Origin: Bacillota bacterium | GTDB lineage: Bacteria > Bacillota > Clostridia > Lachnospirales > Lachnospiraceae | Length of the DNA: 38,147 nt | Direction: 5' to 3' | NCBI GenBank assembly: GCA_023437885.1 | Contig: JAEZFH010000302.1 | Coordinates: 1 to 38,147 of the forward strand | Shown: positions 30,954-38,147 of the stretch, piece by piece | Numbering within the stretch: position 1 is the stretch's first letter | How the letters are laid out: each line of letters starts with the position of its first letter | Notes under the pieces: generated by a model | Told to the model about the DNA's origin: nothing | The model's database searches: none | Seen by the model: the letters and a program-made list of their open reading frames with translations, nothing else | Program-made: the position numbers and the translations under genes

Positions 30954-32357
30954 ATGTATAAAATTGATTTTAACACACCCTGCCGGATTCATTTCATCGG
31001 CATAGGCGGAATAAGCATGAGCGGATTTGCAGAATATCTACATACCCTTGGCTTCAAAGTAAGCGGGTCTGACAGCCACCAAAGCAAAATAACCGATCAT
31101 CTCAGCAATCTCGGAATTGAAGTATTCCTCGGGCAAAGGCCCTCCAACATCTCCCCTGATATTAATGTTGCGGTATATACTGCCGCAATCCCGGAAGACA
31201 ATGAGGAATTCCGGGAGGTGCAGCGCAGGAATATCCCTATGCTTAACCGTGCCCAGATGATTGGCCAATTGATGCTGAACTTCGAGGATGCCATCGCTGT
31301 ATCCGGTACCCACGGCAAGACAACAACCACCTCCATACTCTCCCTCATATTTATGGAAGGAGCCCTGGATCCCACCATCTCTGTCGGAGGTATTCTTGAT
31401 GCCATCGGCGGCAATATCCGCATGGGCAAATCCGAACATTTTATTACGGAGGCCTGCGAATATACCAATACCTTCCTGGAGTTTAATCCAAAGCGAAGCA
31501 TTATTCTTAACATCGACGCCGATCATCTGGACTTCTTCAAGGATCTGGAGGATATCCGCAATTCCTTTCACAAATTTGCACTGCGTCTTCCCGAGGATGG
31601 GCAGCTGTTCATAAACGGGGAGATTGACCGTCTCGAAGAGCTCACCTCCGACCTGAAATGCGAGGTGCTTACCTATGGCATCATGGATCCGGCTTATCAA
31701 AAGGATGGCCGAACCTACGATATCGCTGCGGATAAGATTGAATTCGACGAACAATGTACCGGCAGCTATGATCTACATTATAAAGGCACCTATGTCGACC
31801 GGATCCATTTGAATGTGATCGGAATCCACAATATCTCCAACTCTCTTCCTGCAATTGCATTGGCTCTTGAGGTCGGCATACCGGTGGAGAAGATCAAGCG
31901 TGCATTGAATGCCTTCCATAATTCCAAACGCCGCTTCGAATATAAGGGGTGCATCGGCGGAGTGACAATTATCGACGATTATGCCCATCATCCGACTGAA
32001 GTAAAGGCAACTTTGAATGCTGCAAAAAATTATCCGCACAATACTCTATGGTGCATTTTCCAGCCTCATACCTATACCAGAACCAGGCAGCATCTGAGCG
32101 AATTCGCCGAGGCCCTGTCCCTGGCCGACAAGGTGGTTCTTGCCGATATTTACGCTGCGCGGGAGAAAAACCCGGGTGATATCTCCTCGAAAGATTTAGT
32201 GAAAGAGCTCGAGAAAATTGGTAAAGAAGCACACTATTTTCCGTGTTTCGATGAGATAGAAAATTATTTATTAGAAAATTGTATTAACGGCGACCTGTTG
32301 ATAACTATGGGTGCCGGAGATATCGTATCCGTGGGAGAAAACCTGTTAGGCTTATAG
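30954..32357 (+). CDS. murC: UDP-N-acetylmuramate--L-alanine ligase
   Basis: A 467-residue cytosolic enzyme that adds L-alanine to UDP-MurNAc, the first amino-acid step of peptidoglycan synthesis. The N-terminal Rossmann domain has FIGIGGISMSG (14-24); the ATP loop is SGTHGKTTTT (117-126); the central domain has EACEYTNTFLEFNP and NIDADHLDFF; and the C-terminal Mur ligase domain has DDYAHHPTEVKA. The length is standard. AGGAAGTG lies a few bases before ATG. It appears to be transcribed alone, with a long leader carrying three hairpin repeats. Confidence 0.97.
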   Translation: MYKIDFNTPCRIHFIGIGGISMSGFAEYLHTLGFKVSGSDSHQSKITDHLSNLGIEVFLGQRPSNISPDINVAVYTAAIPEDNEEFREVQRRNIPMLNRAQMIGQLMLNFEDAIAVSGTHGKTTTTSILSLIFMEGALDPTISVGGILDAIGGNIRMGKSEHFITEACEYTNTFLEFNPKRSIILNIDADHLDFFKDLEDIRNSFHKFALRLPEDGQLFINGEIDRLEELTSDLKCEVLTYGIMDPAYQKDGRTYDIAADKIEFDEQCTGSYDLHYKGTYVDRIHLNVIGIHNISNSLPAIALALEVGIPVEKIKRALNAFHNSKRRFEYKGCIGGVTIIDDYAHHPTEVKATLNAAKNYPHNTLWCIFQPHTYTRTRQHLSEFAEALSLADKVVLADIYAAREKNPGDISSKDLVKELEKIGKEAHYFPCFDEIENYLLENCINGDLLITMGAGDIVSVGENLLGL

Positions 32358-32550
32358 TTATCCACATTATCCACAGCTTTATCAACAATTTTTTCGATAA
32401 ATGCTGTGGATATTTTTTTAACAATTTCCTCACTCTCAAAAATGGCTTTTTATCTAAAATGGCTTAGGGTTCTACTATATTTCAATTCGTTTTTACAGGT
32501 TTTTACATGTTTTTACCATAAATCCATCCACAATATCCACAGTATCCACA
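32358..32550 (+). other. Cluster of DnaA boxes between murC and the dnaD operon
   Basis: Two perfect boxes TTATCCACA in tandem (32358-32366 and 32367-32375), an inverted near-box TGTGGATAT (32405-32413), and three tandem near-boxes CCATCCACA, ATATCCACA and GTATCCACA (32524, 32533 and 32542; each 9 bp). The 110 bases between the blocks are AT-rich. The first box starts right after the murC stop. Such clusters bind the initiator DnaA and act in replication control or as regulatory sites. No dnaA or dnaN gene is nearby, so I do not call it oriC. Confidence 0.75.
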
Positions 32551-32586
32551 ACGTCTCAAATCTCTGGAAGCCCTGAAAATAGGCTA

Positions 32587-32615
32587 TTTCCATCTGAATT
32601 TATCTATGCTATAAT
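32587..32615 (+). promoter_or_regulatory. Promoter of the dnaD-dnaC operon
   Basis: TTTCCA (32587-32592, weak), 17-base spacer, TATAAT (32610-32615). It sits about 40 bases downstream of the right-hand DnaA-box block. Confidence 0.45.
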
Positions 32616-32620
32616 GTGCA

Positions 32621-32792
32621 CGATGAGCAGATTAGTCCATGGAATTCAGGGCATTGAACAAGCTTGCTTGAATCAATGTCATGGATTCTATGGATAAGTG
32701 CAACGCGAGCGAAAGGACGCAGTCCTTGAGCTTTTCATCTGCGATAAGCAGATTAGTCCATCGTTTTATGGGTTAAGGGAGGGGACAATCCT
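32621..32792 (+). promoter_or_regulatory. Structured leader of the dnaD-dnaC operon with flanking repeats
   Basis: A 20-bp direct repeat CGATRAGCAGATTAGTCCAT occurs at 32621-32640 and 32742-32761 with one mismatch. Between them, 32637-32693 folds into a long imperfect hairpin of about 25 pairs (arms beginning CCATGGAATTCAG and ending GGATTCTATGG), and AAGGAC-GCA-GTCCTT forms a small one at 32713-32727. The second repeat ends about 30 bases before the dnaD-like start codon, near its RBS. Confidence 0.6.
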
Positions 32793-33872
32793 ATGAATAA
32801 GATTTCACTACATGCTGAAGGTATTTCCGATGTGACCATCATTCCGAATATCTTCATTGACCGATTTATGCCGTCTGCCAACGGCGCTTATGTTAAGGTT
32901 TATCTTTACCTGCTGCGTTGCTTCGCCGGCAATTGTCCGGAAGTGACCATTTCCTCCATCGCCGACCGCCTTGAGAATACGGAAAAGGATATTACACGGG
33001 CTTTGACCTATTGGGAAAAATTAAGCCTGTTAACACTGACACGTAATGCACAAAAAGAAATTACCGCAATTAGCCTTGTGGATTTAAACAGCACCTATCA
33101 CAATCCAGTCCTGACAACCGATTCGGATATTGAGCCCACCGAAGCCGCAGTCAGTATACATACAGAGACCAAACCCGCTGCAAGACAGAGTTATTCTGCT
33201 GAAAAGATAACGCAGCTGACCAACAACGATGAAATCCAGTGGGCAATGCATATTGTGGAAATATATCTGGACCGTCCTTTAAAGCCGATGGACCTCCAGT
33301 TAATCCTCTATTTGTATGAAGAGCTTCATTTTTCGGCAGAATTAATTATGTACTTATATGAGTACTGCGTCTCCAGAGGTAAGAAGAGCGCATCCTATAT
33401 TGAAGCCGTTGCCCTGACCTGGGCGGAAGAAGGCATCGATACGGAGGAAAAGGCAAAGGAAGCTACTGCGACCTACAACGAGCATTATAATGCTGTGAAT
33501 AAAGCCTTCGGCTTAAACCGGGCTCCCGGTCAGATTGAACGCCAATATATTACAAAGTGGATTGAGGAGTTCGGCTTTTCGGATGATATTATCACCGAAG
33601 CCTGCAACCGGACGATCTTAAGAACTCAGAAGCCGGATTTCAAATACGCGGATAAGATTCTCGAGACCTGGTATAAGAAAAACGCAAAAACCATGAGTGA
33701 TATTGCAAGGCTGGATGAGGAGTTCTCCAAGGCAAGCAAAAATCTGGATATGAATAAAGCCGTAACCAGACTAGCACCTGCGCCGAACAAGTTCAACCAG
33801 TTTCCCCAGCGCACCTATACTGCCCAGGATTATGCAGAGCTGGAACGCAAGCTTTTAAACAAAGGCTTATAA
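32793..33872 (+). CDS. DnaD-domain replication initiation protein
   Basis: A 359-residue protein. Residues about 10-95 form a winged-helix N-terminal domain (MPSANGAYVKVYLYLLRCFA, VTISSIADRLENTEKDITRA). Two DnaD/DnaB C-terminal-type modules follow, one at about 145-220 (LKPMDLQLILYLYEELHFSA) and one at about 240-310 (IERQYITKWIEEFGFSDDII, then KPDFKYADKILETWYKK). Such proteins act in primosome assembly with the helicase loader. Two DnaD modules in one chain are common in Clostridia. GGGAGGGG lies before ATG. The helicase-loader gene follows 16 bases later. Confidence 0.88.
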   Translation: MNKISLHAEGISDVTIIPNIFIDRFMPSANGAYVKVYLYLLRCFAGNCPEVTISSIADRLENTEKDITRALTYWEKLSLLTLTRNAQKEITAISLVDLNSTYHNPVLTTDSDIEPTEAAVSIHTETKPAARQSYSAEKITQLTNNDEIQWAMHIVEIYLDRPLKPMDLQLILYLYEELHFSAELIMYLYEYCVSRGKKSASYIEAVALTWAEEGIDTEEKAKEATATYNEHYNAVNKAFGLNRAPGQIERQYITKWIEEFGFSDDIITEACNRTILRTQKPDFKYADKILETWYKKNAKTMSDIARLDEEFSKASKNLDMNKAVTRLAPAPNKFNQFPQRTYTAQDYAELERKLLNKGL

Positions 33873-33888
33873 AGGAGATGTTTAGGAT

Positions 33889-34893
33889 ATGGCTCTTAAA
33901 AACGATCAGTACAATCAGATTTTACGGGAATACGACAGCCGCCGGCTCGCAAACAAGCATGATCTGGACCGCCGTATCTCCCATGCCTGCAGTCTGCTTC
34001 CCGAATTGAAGGAATTGGACGAGGAAATCATCTCTCTTGCCGCACAGAGCGGCCGAATGGCGCTCCGCGGCAATGACAGCGGCTTAAAGGAGCTGAAGAC
34101 AAGAACCACAGCTTTGGACAATAGGAAATCCGAGCTGTTAATCCAGGCCGGTTTGCCCCCGGACTACCTTCAGATTCATTATCAGTGCAACAAATGCCAG
34201 GATACCGGCTACATCGGAAATGACAAGTGCAATTGCTTCAAACAGGCAATTGCTGATTTAATGTATTCCGACTCGAATATTAAGACCATATTGGCCAATG
34301 AGAATTTCAGCAAGTTCTCCTTCCGGTTTTATTCCGATGAGTATACCGATGATGCCCTCGGTCTCTCCCCGCTCTCCAACATGCAGAAGGTGGTGGCCGG
34401 GTGCAAGAATTTCATCCGGCATTTTCATAAGAATCAGGATAACCTTCTTCTGCTGGGCAATACCGGAGTCGGCAAGACCTTCCTTGCCAACTGCATTGCC
34501 AAGGAGCTTTTGGACCGCGGATATACTGTGATTTATCTGACCGCCTTCCGTCTGTTTGATATCCTGGAGAAGCACAAGTTCAGTAGGGATGAGGACAGCT
34601 CTTACGTTGCTGCAAATCAATTTGATTATATTCTGGATTGCGATTTACTGATTATCGATGATCTGGGCACAGAGCTGAATAATGCGTTCACCAACTCCCA
34701 GCTCTACCTCATCATTAACGAACGTCTGCTGAGGCAAAAATCCATGATTATTTCTACAAATTTATCTCTGCCGAATATTAACACCACCTATGGGGAACGT
34801 ATATTTTCGAGAATTGTAAGCAGTTATAATGTCCAGCGTATTATCGGGGAAGACATCCGTCTCCTCAAGGCAGTCAACCAGATGAATCCATAG
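33889..34893 (+). CDS. DnaC/DnaI-type helicase loader ATPase
   Basis: A 334-residue AAA+ ATPase. An N-terminal coiled region (1-90) leads to a zinc-binding motif with Cys100, Cys103, Cys114 and Cys116 (YQCNKCQDTGYIGNDKCNCF). Walker A is GNTGVGKT (190-197), Walker B LLIIDD (253-258), and an arginine-finger region RIFSRIVSSY lies near the end. This is the plan of DnaI/DnaC proteins that load the replicative helicase at origins and restart sites. AAGGAGATG lies upstream of ATG 33889. It forms an operon with the DnaD-domain gene. Confidence 0.93.
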   Translation: MALKNDQYNQILREYDSRRLANKHDLDRRISHACSLLPELKELDEEIISLAAQSGRMALRGNDSGLKELKTRTTALDNRKSELLIQAGLPPDYLQIHYQCNKCQDTGYIGNDKCNCFKQAIADLMYSDSNIKTILANENFSKFSFRFYSDEYTDDALGLSPLSNMQKVVAGCKNFIRHFHKNQDNLLLLGNTGVGKTFLANCIAKELLDRGYTVIYLTAFRLFDILEKHKFSRDEDSSYVAANQFDYILDCDLLIIDDLGTELNNAFTNSQLYLIINERLLRQKSMIISTNLSLPNINTTYGERIFSRIVSSYNVQRIIGEDIRLLKAVNQMNP

Positions 34894-34911
34894 GAAAAGC
34901 GGAAATCACAC

Positions 34912-34941
34912 TTGACTTATGAATTTAATATATGTTATAAC
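34912..34941 (+). promoter_or_regulatory. Promoter of the prs-like gene
   Basis: TTGACT (34912-34917), 18-base spacer, TATAAC (34936-34941). It begins about 20 bases after the helicase-loader stop. Confidence 0.6.
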
Positions 34942-34992
34942 TTTAGTGGCTTTTGAAACCAACTTTTATTTTCTTATGGAGGGAAAAATCTA

Positions 34993-36210
34993 ATGTCAAA
35001 GGATGAGAAGACCGTAGAAACAATTCCTGTAGGGCAGCTTGGCATTATTGCTCTGGAAAGCAGTAAAACCCTGGGGGAACGTGTGAACGACTATCTGGTT
35101 GAATGGCGCAATGAGAGGGAAAGCGAGCACAAGGGAACCATCGCTTTTTCCGGTTATCAAAGAGATTCCTACTTAATGAAGGCCTGCTGCCCAAGATTCG
35201 GTACGGGTGAGGCAAAGGGGCAGATCAAGGAATCCGTACGCGGCTCCGATTTATACCTTCTTGTTGATGTTACGAATTACAGTCTGACATACTCTGTGTG
35301 CGGACATGAGAATCATATGTCACCGGATGATCACTATCAGGATCTGAAGAGAATCATTGCGGCAGTTGGTGGCAAGGCCAGAAGAATTACAGTAATTATG
35401 CCTTATCTATATGAAGGAAGACAGCATAGAAGATCCTCAAGAGAGTCCCTTGACTGCGCGCTGGCATTGCAGGAGCTGACAAAGATGGGTGTGGAAAGTA
35501 TCATTACCTTCGATGCACATGACCCCCGGGTACAGAACGCAATCCCTCTGAACAGTCTTGAGACCGTTGCTCCCAACTATCAGTTCATCAAGGCGATGCT
35601 TCAACATGTCCCGGATATCCGTCTGGACTCCGATCATATGATGGTAATCAGCCCGGACGAAGGCGGCATGTCAAGAGCCGTATATTTTGCCAATGTCCTT
35701 GGGCTCGATATGGGTATGTTTTATAAGAGACGTGACTATACCCGCATTATCAACGGACGCAATCCAATTGTCGCTCATGAATTCCTTGGTACCGATATCG
35801 ACGGCAAGGATATTCTGATTGTAGATGATATGATTTCCTCCGGTGACAGTATTCTGGATGTTGCCTCCGAATTAAAGGCGAGAAATGCCGGCCGTATCTT
35901 CGTGGCCGCTACCTTCGGCCTCTTCACCAACGGACTGGACAAGCTGGATGAGGCTTATGAAAAAGGCTTGATCTATCGCGTACTCACAACCAATCTGATC
36001 TATCAGACCCCCGAGCTTCTTTCAAAGCCCTGGTATATCGATGTTGATATGAGTAAATATGTTGCGTTGATTATTGATACCTTAAATCACGATAACAGCA
36101 TCAGCGTTTTATTAAATCCCGTGGAGCGTATCCAGAGTATTTTGAAAGAACATAATCAGGGCGGCAGAAAGCTAAGCTCCGGTGACATTAAAAATGACCT
36201 TGGGGACTGA
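34993..36210 (+). CDS. prs: Ribose-phosphate pyrophosphokinase (PRPP synthetase), long form
   Basis: A 405-residue enzyme that makes PRPP from ribose 5-phosphate and ATP for nucleotide, His and Trp synthesis. Recognisable segments are RITVIMPYLYEGRQHRRSSRE (flexible ATP loop region), GVESIITFDAHDPRVQNAIP (catalytic region) and the PRPP loop ILIVDDMISSGDS. Common bacterial enzymes have about 315 residues; this one has longer N- and C-terminal parts and an insert near LTYSVCGHENHMSPDDHYQD. A long Clostridia-type branch is likely. TATGGAGGG precedes ATG. Its own promoter precedes it and a strong terminator follows. Confidence 0.88.
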   Translation: MSKDEKTVETIPVGQLGIIALESSKTLGERVNDYLVEWRNERESEHKGTIAFSGYQRDSYLMKACCPRFGTGEAKGQIKESVRGSDLYLLVDVTNYSLTYSVCGHENHMSPDDHYQDLKRIIAAVGGKARRITVIMPYLYEGRQHRRSSRESLDCALALQELTKMGVESIITFDAHDPRVQNAIPLNSLETVAPNYQFIKAMLQHVPDIRLDSDHMMVISPDEGGMSRAVYFANVLGLDMGMFYKRRDYTRIINGRNPIVAHEFLGTDIDGKDILIVDDMISSGDSILDVASELKARNAGRIFVAATFGLFTNGLDKLDEAYEKGLIYRVLTTNLIYQTPELLSKPWYIDVDMSKYVALIIDTLNHDNSISVLLNPVERIQSILKEHNQGGRKLSSGDIKNDLGD

Positions 36211-36284
36211 CCGTCGGTTGTAAAGCAGGGAAAACATTGCAATTAAGATGAAATCCAACCATATGATTAATGAAAATATCAAAA

Positions 36285-36314
36285 AAATAAGAGCAATGCT
36301 GCTCTTATTTTTTT
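36285..36314. terminator. Bidirectional terminator between prs and the PBP gene
   Basis: AAATAAGAGC (36285-36294) pairs with GCTCTTATTT (36301-36310) around AATGCT, with T runs on both strands. It can end prs from the left and the PBP gene from the right. Confidence 0.85.
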
Positions 36315-36482
36315 GCTTTCCTGTCTGTGTTCAACTAATTGCTTCTGTAAAGATTGCGAATTAAGCAAAATACAATTATAAATTCCATTATAGAAATTTA
36401 TTGTTCCGATGCTCATCATCAATTCTCATCCCATGCCAAATTTACCTATTGACGAAACAAGACATGATGATTAAGTCGTACT

Positions 36483-38147
36483 CTAAGTTACTCCTCCATC
36501 TATTTGTATTTCTTCCGGTTGTAGTTCTTCCGGTACCGTCCCTCCTTCGGGCCCGCCTTCTTCAGTCTCATTCCCCGGTACCCCATCTTCTATTGATCCC
36601 TCTGTCTCAGGAGATGTTCCCTCCTCATCATTCCAATAATCTCCGTCCTCGTCGCTGTATTCAGGTGTATTCTCTGTTCCATCCGCCTCCCCGGTATCCG
36701 TATCTATGTTCTCTTCACCATTCCCGGTTATTGCATCTGTGTCCTCTCCAGCATTTCCTGCTGTCGTATCTCCTTCCATATCCTCTGCCTGCTCCTCAGC
36801 AGCCTGGTTTTCTTCCTCCAACTCCTCCTGAGCTTTCCGCTCCTGTTCCCGGGCTTCCTTAAGCGCCTTCTCTTCCTCCTGCTTCTTCTTGAGAACAGCT
36901 CTCCAGTCATACCGTTCAAATTCCTTTGTCATGGATGCATCATGTATCTGCTCCATAAAGGTGTGCCATATGGTTCCAGGATACGTGGCTCCCTTCAGAT
37001 CTACCACGGTTTTGGGCATATCATAGCCGACCCATACGCTGGTGGTATAGTAAGGTGTATAACCGACGAACCAACCATCCTTCTTATCGTTGGTGGTTCC
37101 GGTTTTGCCGGCGCTTACCGTATGAGTAAGTCCCAGCCCCTTGGCTGTACCGTTCTTGATTACTCCGGTTAATGCTTCGGTCATTATTCTCGCCGCATTC
37201 TTTTGATAAACCGGGATGCTCTCCATATATTCTCCGACAATTTCATTCCTCCGGGCATCTGCAATTTTTATAATACAGGTGGGTACACGGTAGTTGCCGT
37301 CATTCTCCAAAGCGGCATAGGCTGCCGCCATTTCAACCGGGCTGGTGCCGACCGTGAAGCCGCCAAGAGAGGCAGCCGGTACATAATCGCTTTTACTTAT
37401 CCTGGCAAAATTCATTTGATGCAGATAGGACAAACCGACCGCCGGGGTCAGCTCCTCAAAGAGCTTCCAGGCGATGGTATTTTTTGAAAGCTCAATTGCT
37501 CTTTGCAGCTTCATTTTCCCCAGATAATTTCCTCCGGAATTCTTCGGGCCTCCTTCGATCTTCTCATCGATTACGATGCTTTCCGGAGTATAGTCCCTCT
37601 CGAATTCCGGGGTATATACAATCAAGGGCTTGATTGCGCTGCCGGGCTGCCGAAAGCTTTGATAGCCCCGGTTCAGGGTATATCCGTTCGTCTCCTGATC
37701 CCGTCCGCCGACAATTGCTGCTACCCGTCCGCTGTCATTATCAATGCAGACTGCCGCCCCCTGCATCTGATAGGTTCCTTCCTTATCCACCTCCGTAAAA
37801 TCTCTTAGAGCCTCGTCCACTGCTTGCTGCAGCAGCTCCTGCTTCTTCAGGTCAATGGAGGTATAGATCCGGTAGCCCTGGACATATAATTCCTTCTGGT
37901 ACCGGTAATACAGCTCATAATATTCCTCCTCATAGGCTTTTTGATCTTCCTCGTTCTCAAATTGATACCGGAATGCAAAGCCATTCTCTTCCATCAGTGC
38001 CCGGATGGCGCAGTAATAGACATAGGTTTCCACATAGTTTTTCCTGGCCGATTTCTCCCGGTTCAGTTTAATCTTTTCCTTCCTCGCCTCCTGATACTGT
38101 TCCCGGGTAATCTTTCCCGCCTCCTTCAACTGAAGCAGAATCCGGTG
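36483..38147 (-). CDS. Class A penicillin-binding protein, transpeptidase part (partial)
   Basis: The frame is open to the window edge, so the N-terminal membrane anchor and glycosyltransferase domain lie outside. The visible 554 residues start in the linker (HRILLQLKEAGKITREQYQE). The transpeptidase has the active Ser in QPGSAIKP (SxxK), SKN, and the KTG box in SAGKTGTTND. It crosslinks peptidoglycan outside the membrane. The C-terminal 130 residues or so are low complexity: first a Lys/Glu coiled stretch, then an acidic Asp/Glu/Gly/Thr tail ending EIQIDGGVT. Such tails occur in PBPs of Firmicutes, role unclear. It is close to PBP1A/PonA. Confidence 0.93.
   Translation of the reverse strand, partial: HRILLQLKEAGKITREQYQEARKEKIKLNREKSARKNYVETYVYYCAIRALMEENGFAFRYQFENEEDQKAYEEEYYELYYRYQKELYVQGYRIYTSIDLKKQELLQQAVDEALRDFTEVDKEGTYQMQGAAVCIDNDSGRVAAIVGGRDQETNGYTLNRGYQSFRQPGSAIKPLIVYTPEFERDYTPESIVIDEKIEGGPKNSGGNYLGKMKLQRAIELSKNTIAWKLFEELTPAVGLSYLHQMNFARISKSDYVPAASLGGFTVGTSPVEMAAAYAALENDGNYRVPTCIIKIADARRNEIVGEYMESIPVYQKNAARIMTEALTGVIKNGTAKGLGLTHTVSAGKTGTTNDKKDGWFVGYTPYYTTSVWVGYDMPKTVVDLKGATYPGTIWHTFMEQIHDASMTKEFERYDWRAVLKKKQEEEKALKEAREQERKAQEELEEENQAAEEQAEDMEGDTTAGNAGEDTDAITGNGEENIDTDTGEADGTENTPEYSDEDGDYWNDEEGTSPETEGSIEDGVPGNETEEGGPEGGTVPEELQPEEIQIDGGVT

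Noticed and set aside
32358..32550. Chromosomal origin oriC
   Set aside because: DnaA boxes are present, but dnaA, dnaN and other usual origin neighbours are absent and GC skew cannot be judged from this window; kept as a DnaA-box cluster.
36401..36862. 153-codon Pro/Leu-rich plus-strand ORF
   Set aside because: Antisense shadow of the Glu/Asp-rich tail of the PBP gene.

Overview
The window looks like a chromosomal segment of an anaerobic, spore-forming Firmicute, most likely a Lachnospiraceae/Clostridiales member. This rests on the gene content (spoVG, a DnaD/DnaC pair, pth-mfd-prsA order, DUF1846, DUF4003), strong AGGAGG ribosome binding sites, TTGACA/TATAAT promoters and moderate-to-low GC. 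There are no rRNA or tRNA genes, CRISPR arrays, intact insertion sequences or phage genes that I can see.

Layout. 1-3.8 kb: the tail of an unknown gene, then minus-strand accessory genes (GNAT acetyltransferase, an AraC regulator fused to a large BtrH/C39-like domain, and an SRAP/YedK protein). 3.9-5.7 kb: a DUF1846 gene behind a strong promoter and a long multi-hairpin leader. 5.9-13.2 kb: a minus-strand carbohydrate operon (solute-binding lipoprotein, two permeases, GH2 glycosidase, membrane acyltransferase-like protein). Upstream of it lies a gene for an ArsR-type regulator with a large C-terminal domain, and two matching operator-like dyads sit just downstream of the operon promoter. 13.3-19.6 kb: a potassium-uptake locus with a truncated KdpD-type kinase, KdpE-type regulator, TPR protein, two separate TrkA-type RCK proteins, an overlooked 34-residue single-span membrane ORF, TrkH, and a membrane-anchored OB-fold-like protein. 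19.6-21.5 kb: a decayed region with an IS30-type transposase remnant and a small membrane-protein gene that has lost a normal start codon and carries a partial 3' duplication. 21.5-22.3 kb: an XRE regulator/membrane protein pair. 22.5-29.7 kb: minus-strand housekeeping genes prsA-like, mfd, pth, DUF4003 and spoVG. 30.9-36.2 kb: plus-strand murC, dnaD-like, dnaC/dnaI-like and prs-like genes. 36.5 kb to the end: the transpeptidase part of a class A PBP.

Most interesting points. (1) The Trk locus contains a tiny membrane ORF tucked between trkA2 and trkH with translational-coupling geometry, plus an uncharacterised membrane OB-fold-like protein and a TPR protein; together with the KdpDE-like pair this is a plausible undescribed variant of a K+ uptake system. 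(2) A cluster of about six DnaA boxes in two tandem blocks separates murC from the DnaD/helicase-loader operon. (3) Several genes (DUF1846, murC, dnaD, probably spoVG) have long leaders with visible hairpins or repeats. Function calls come from reading protein motifs by eye; no database search was possible.
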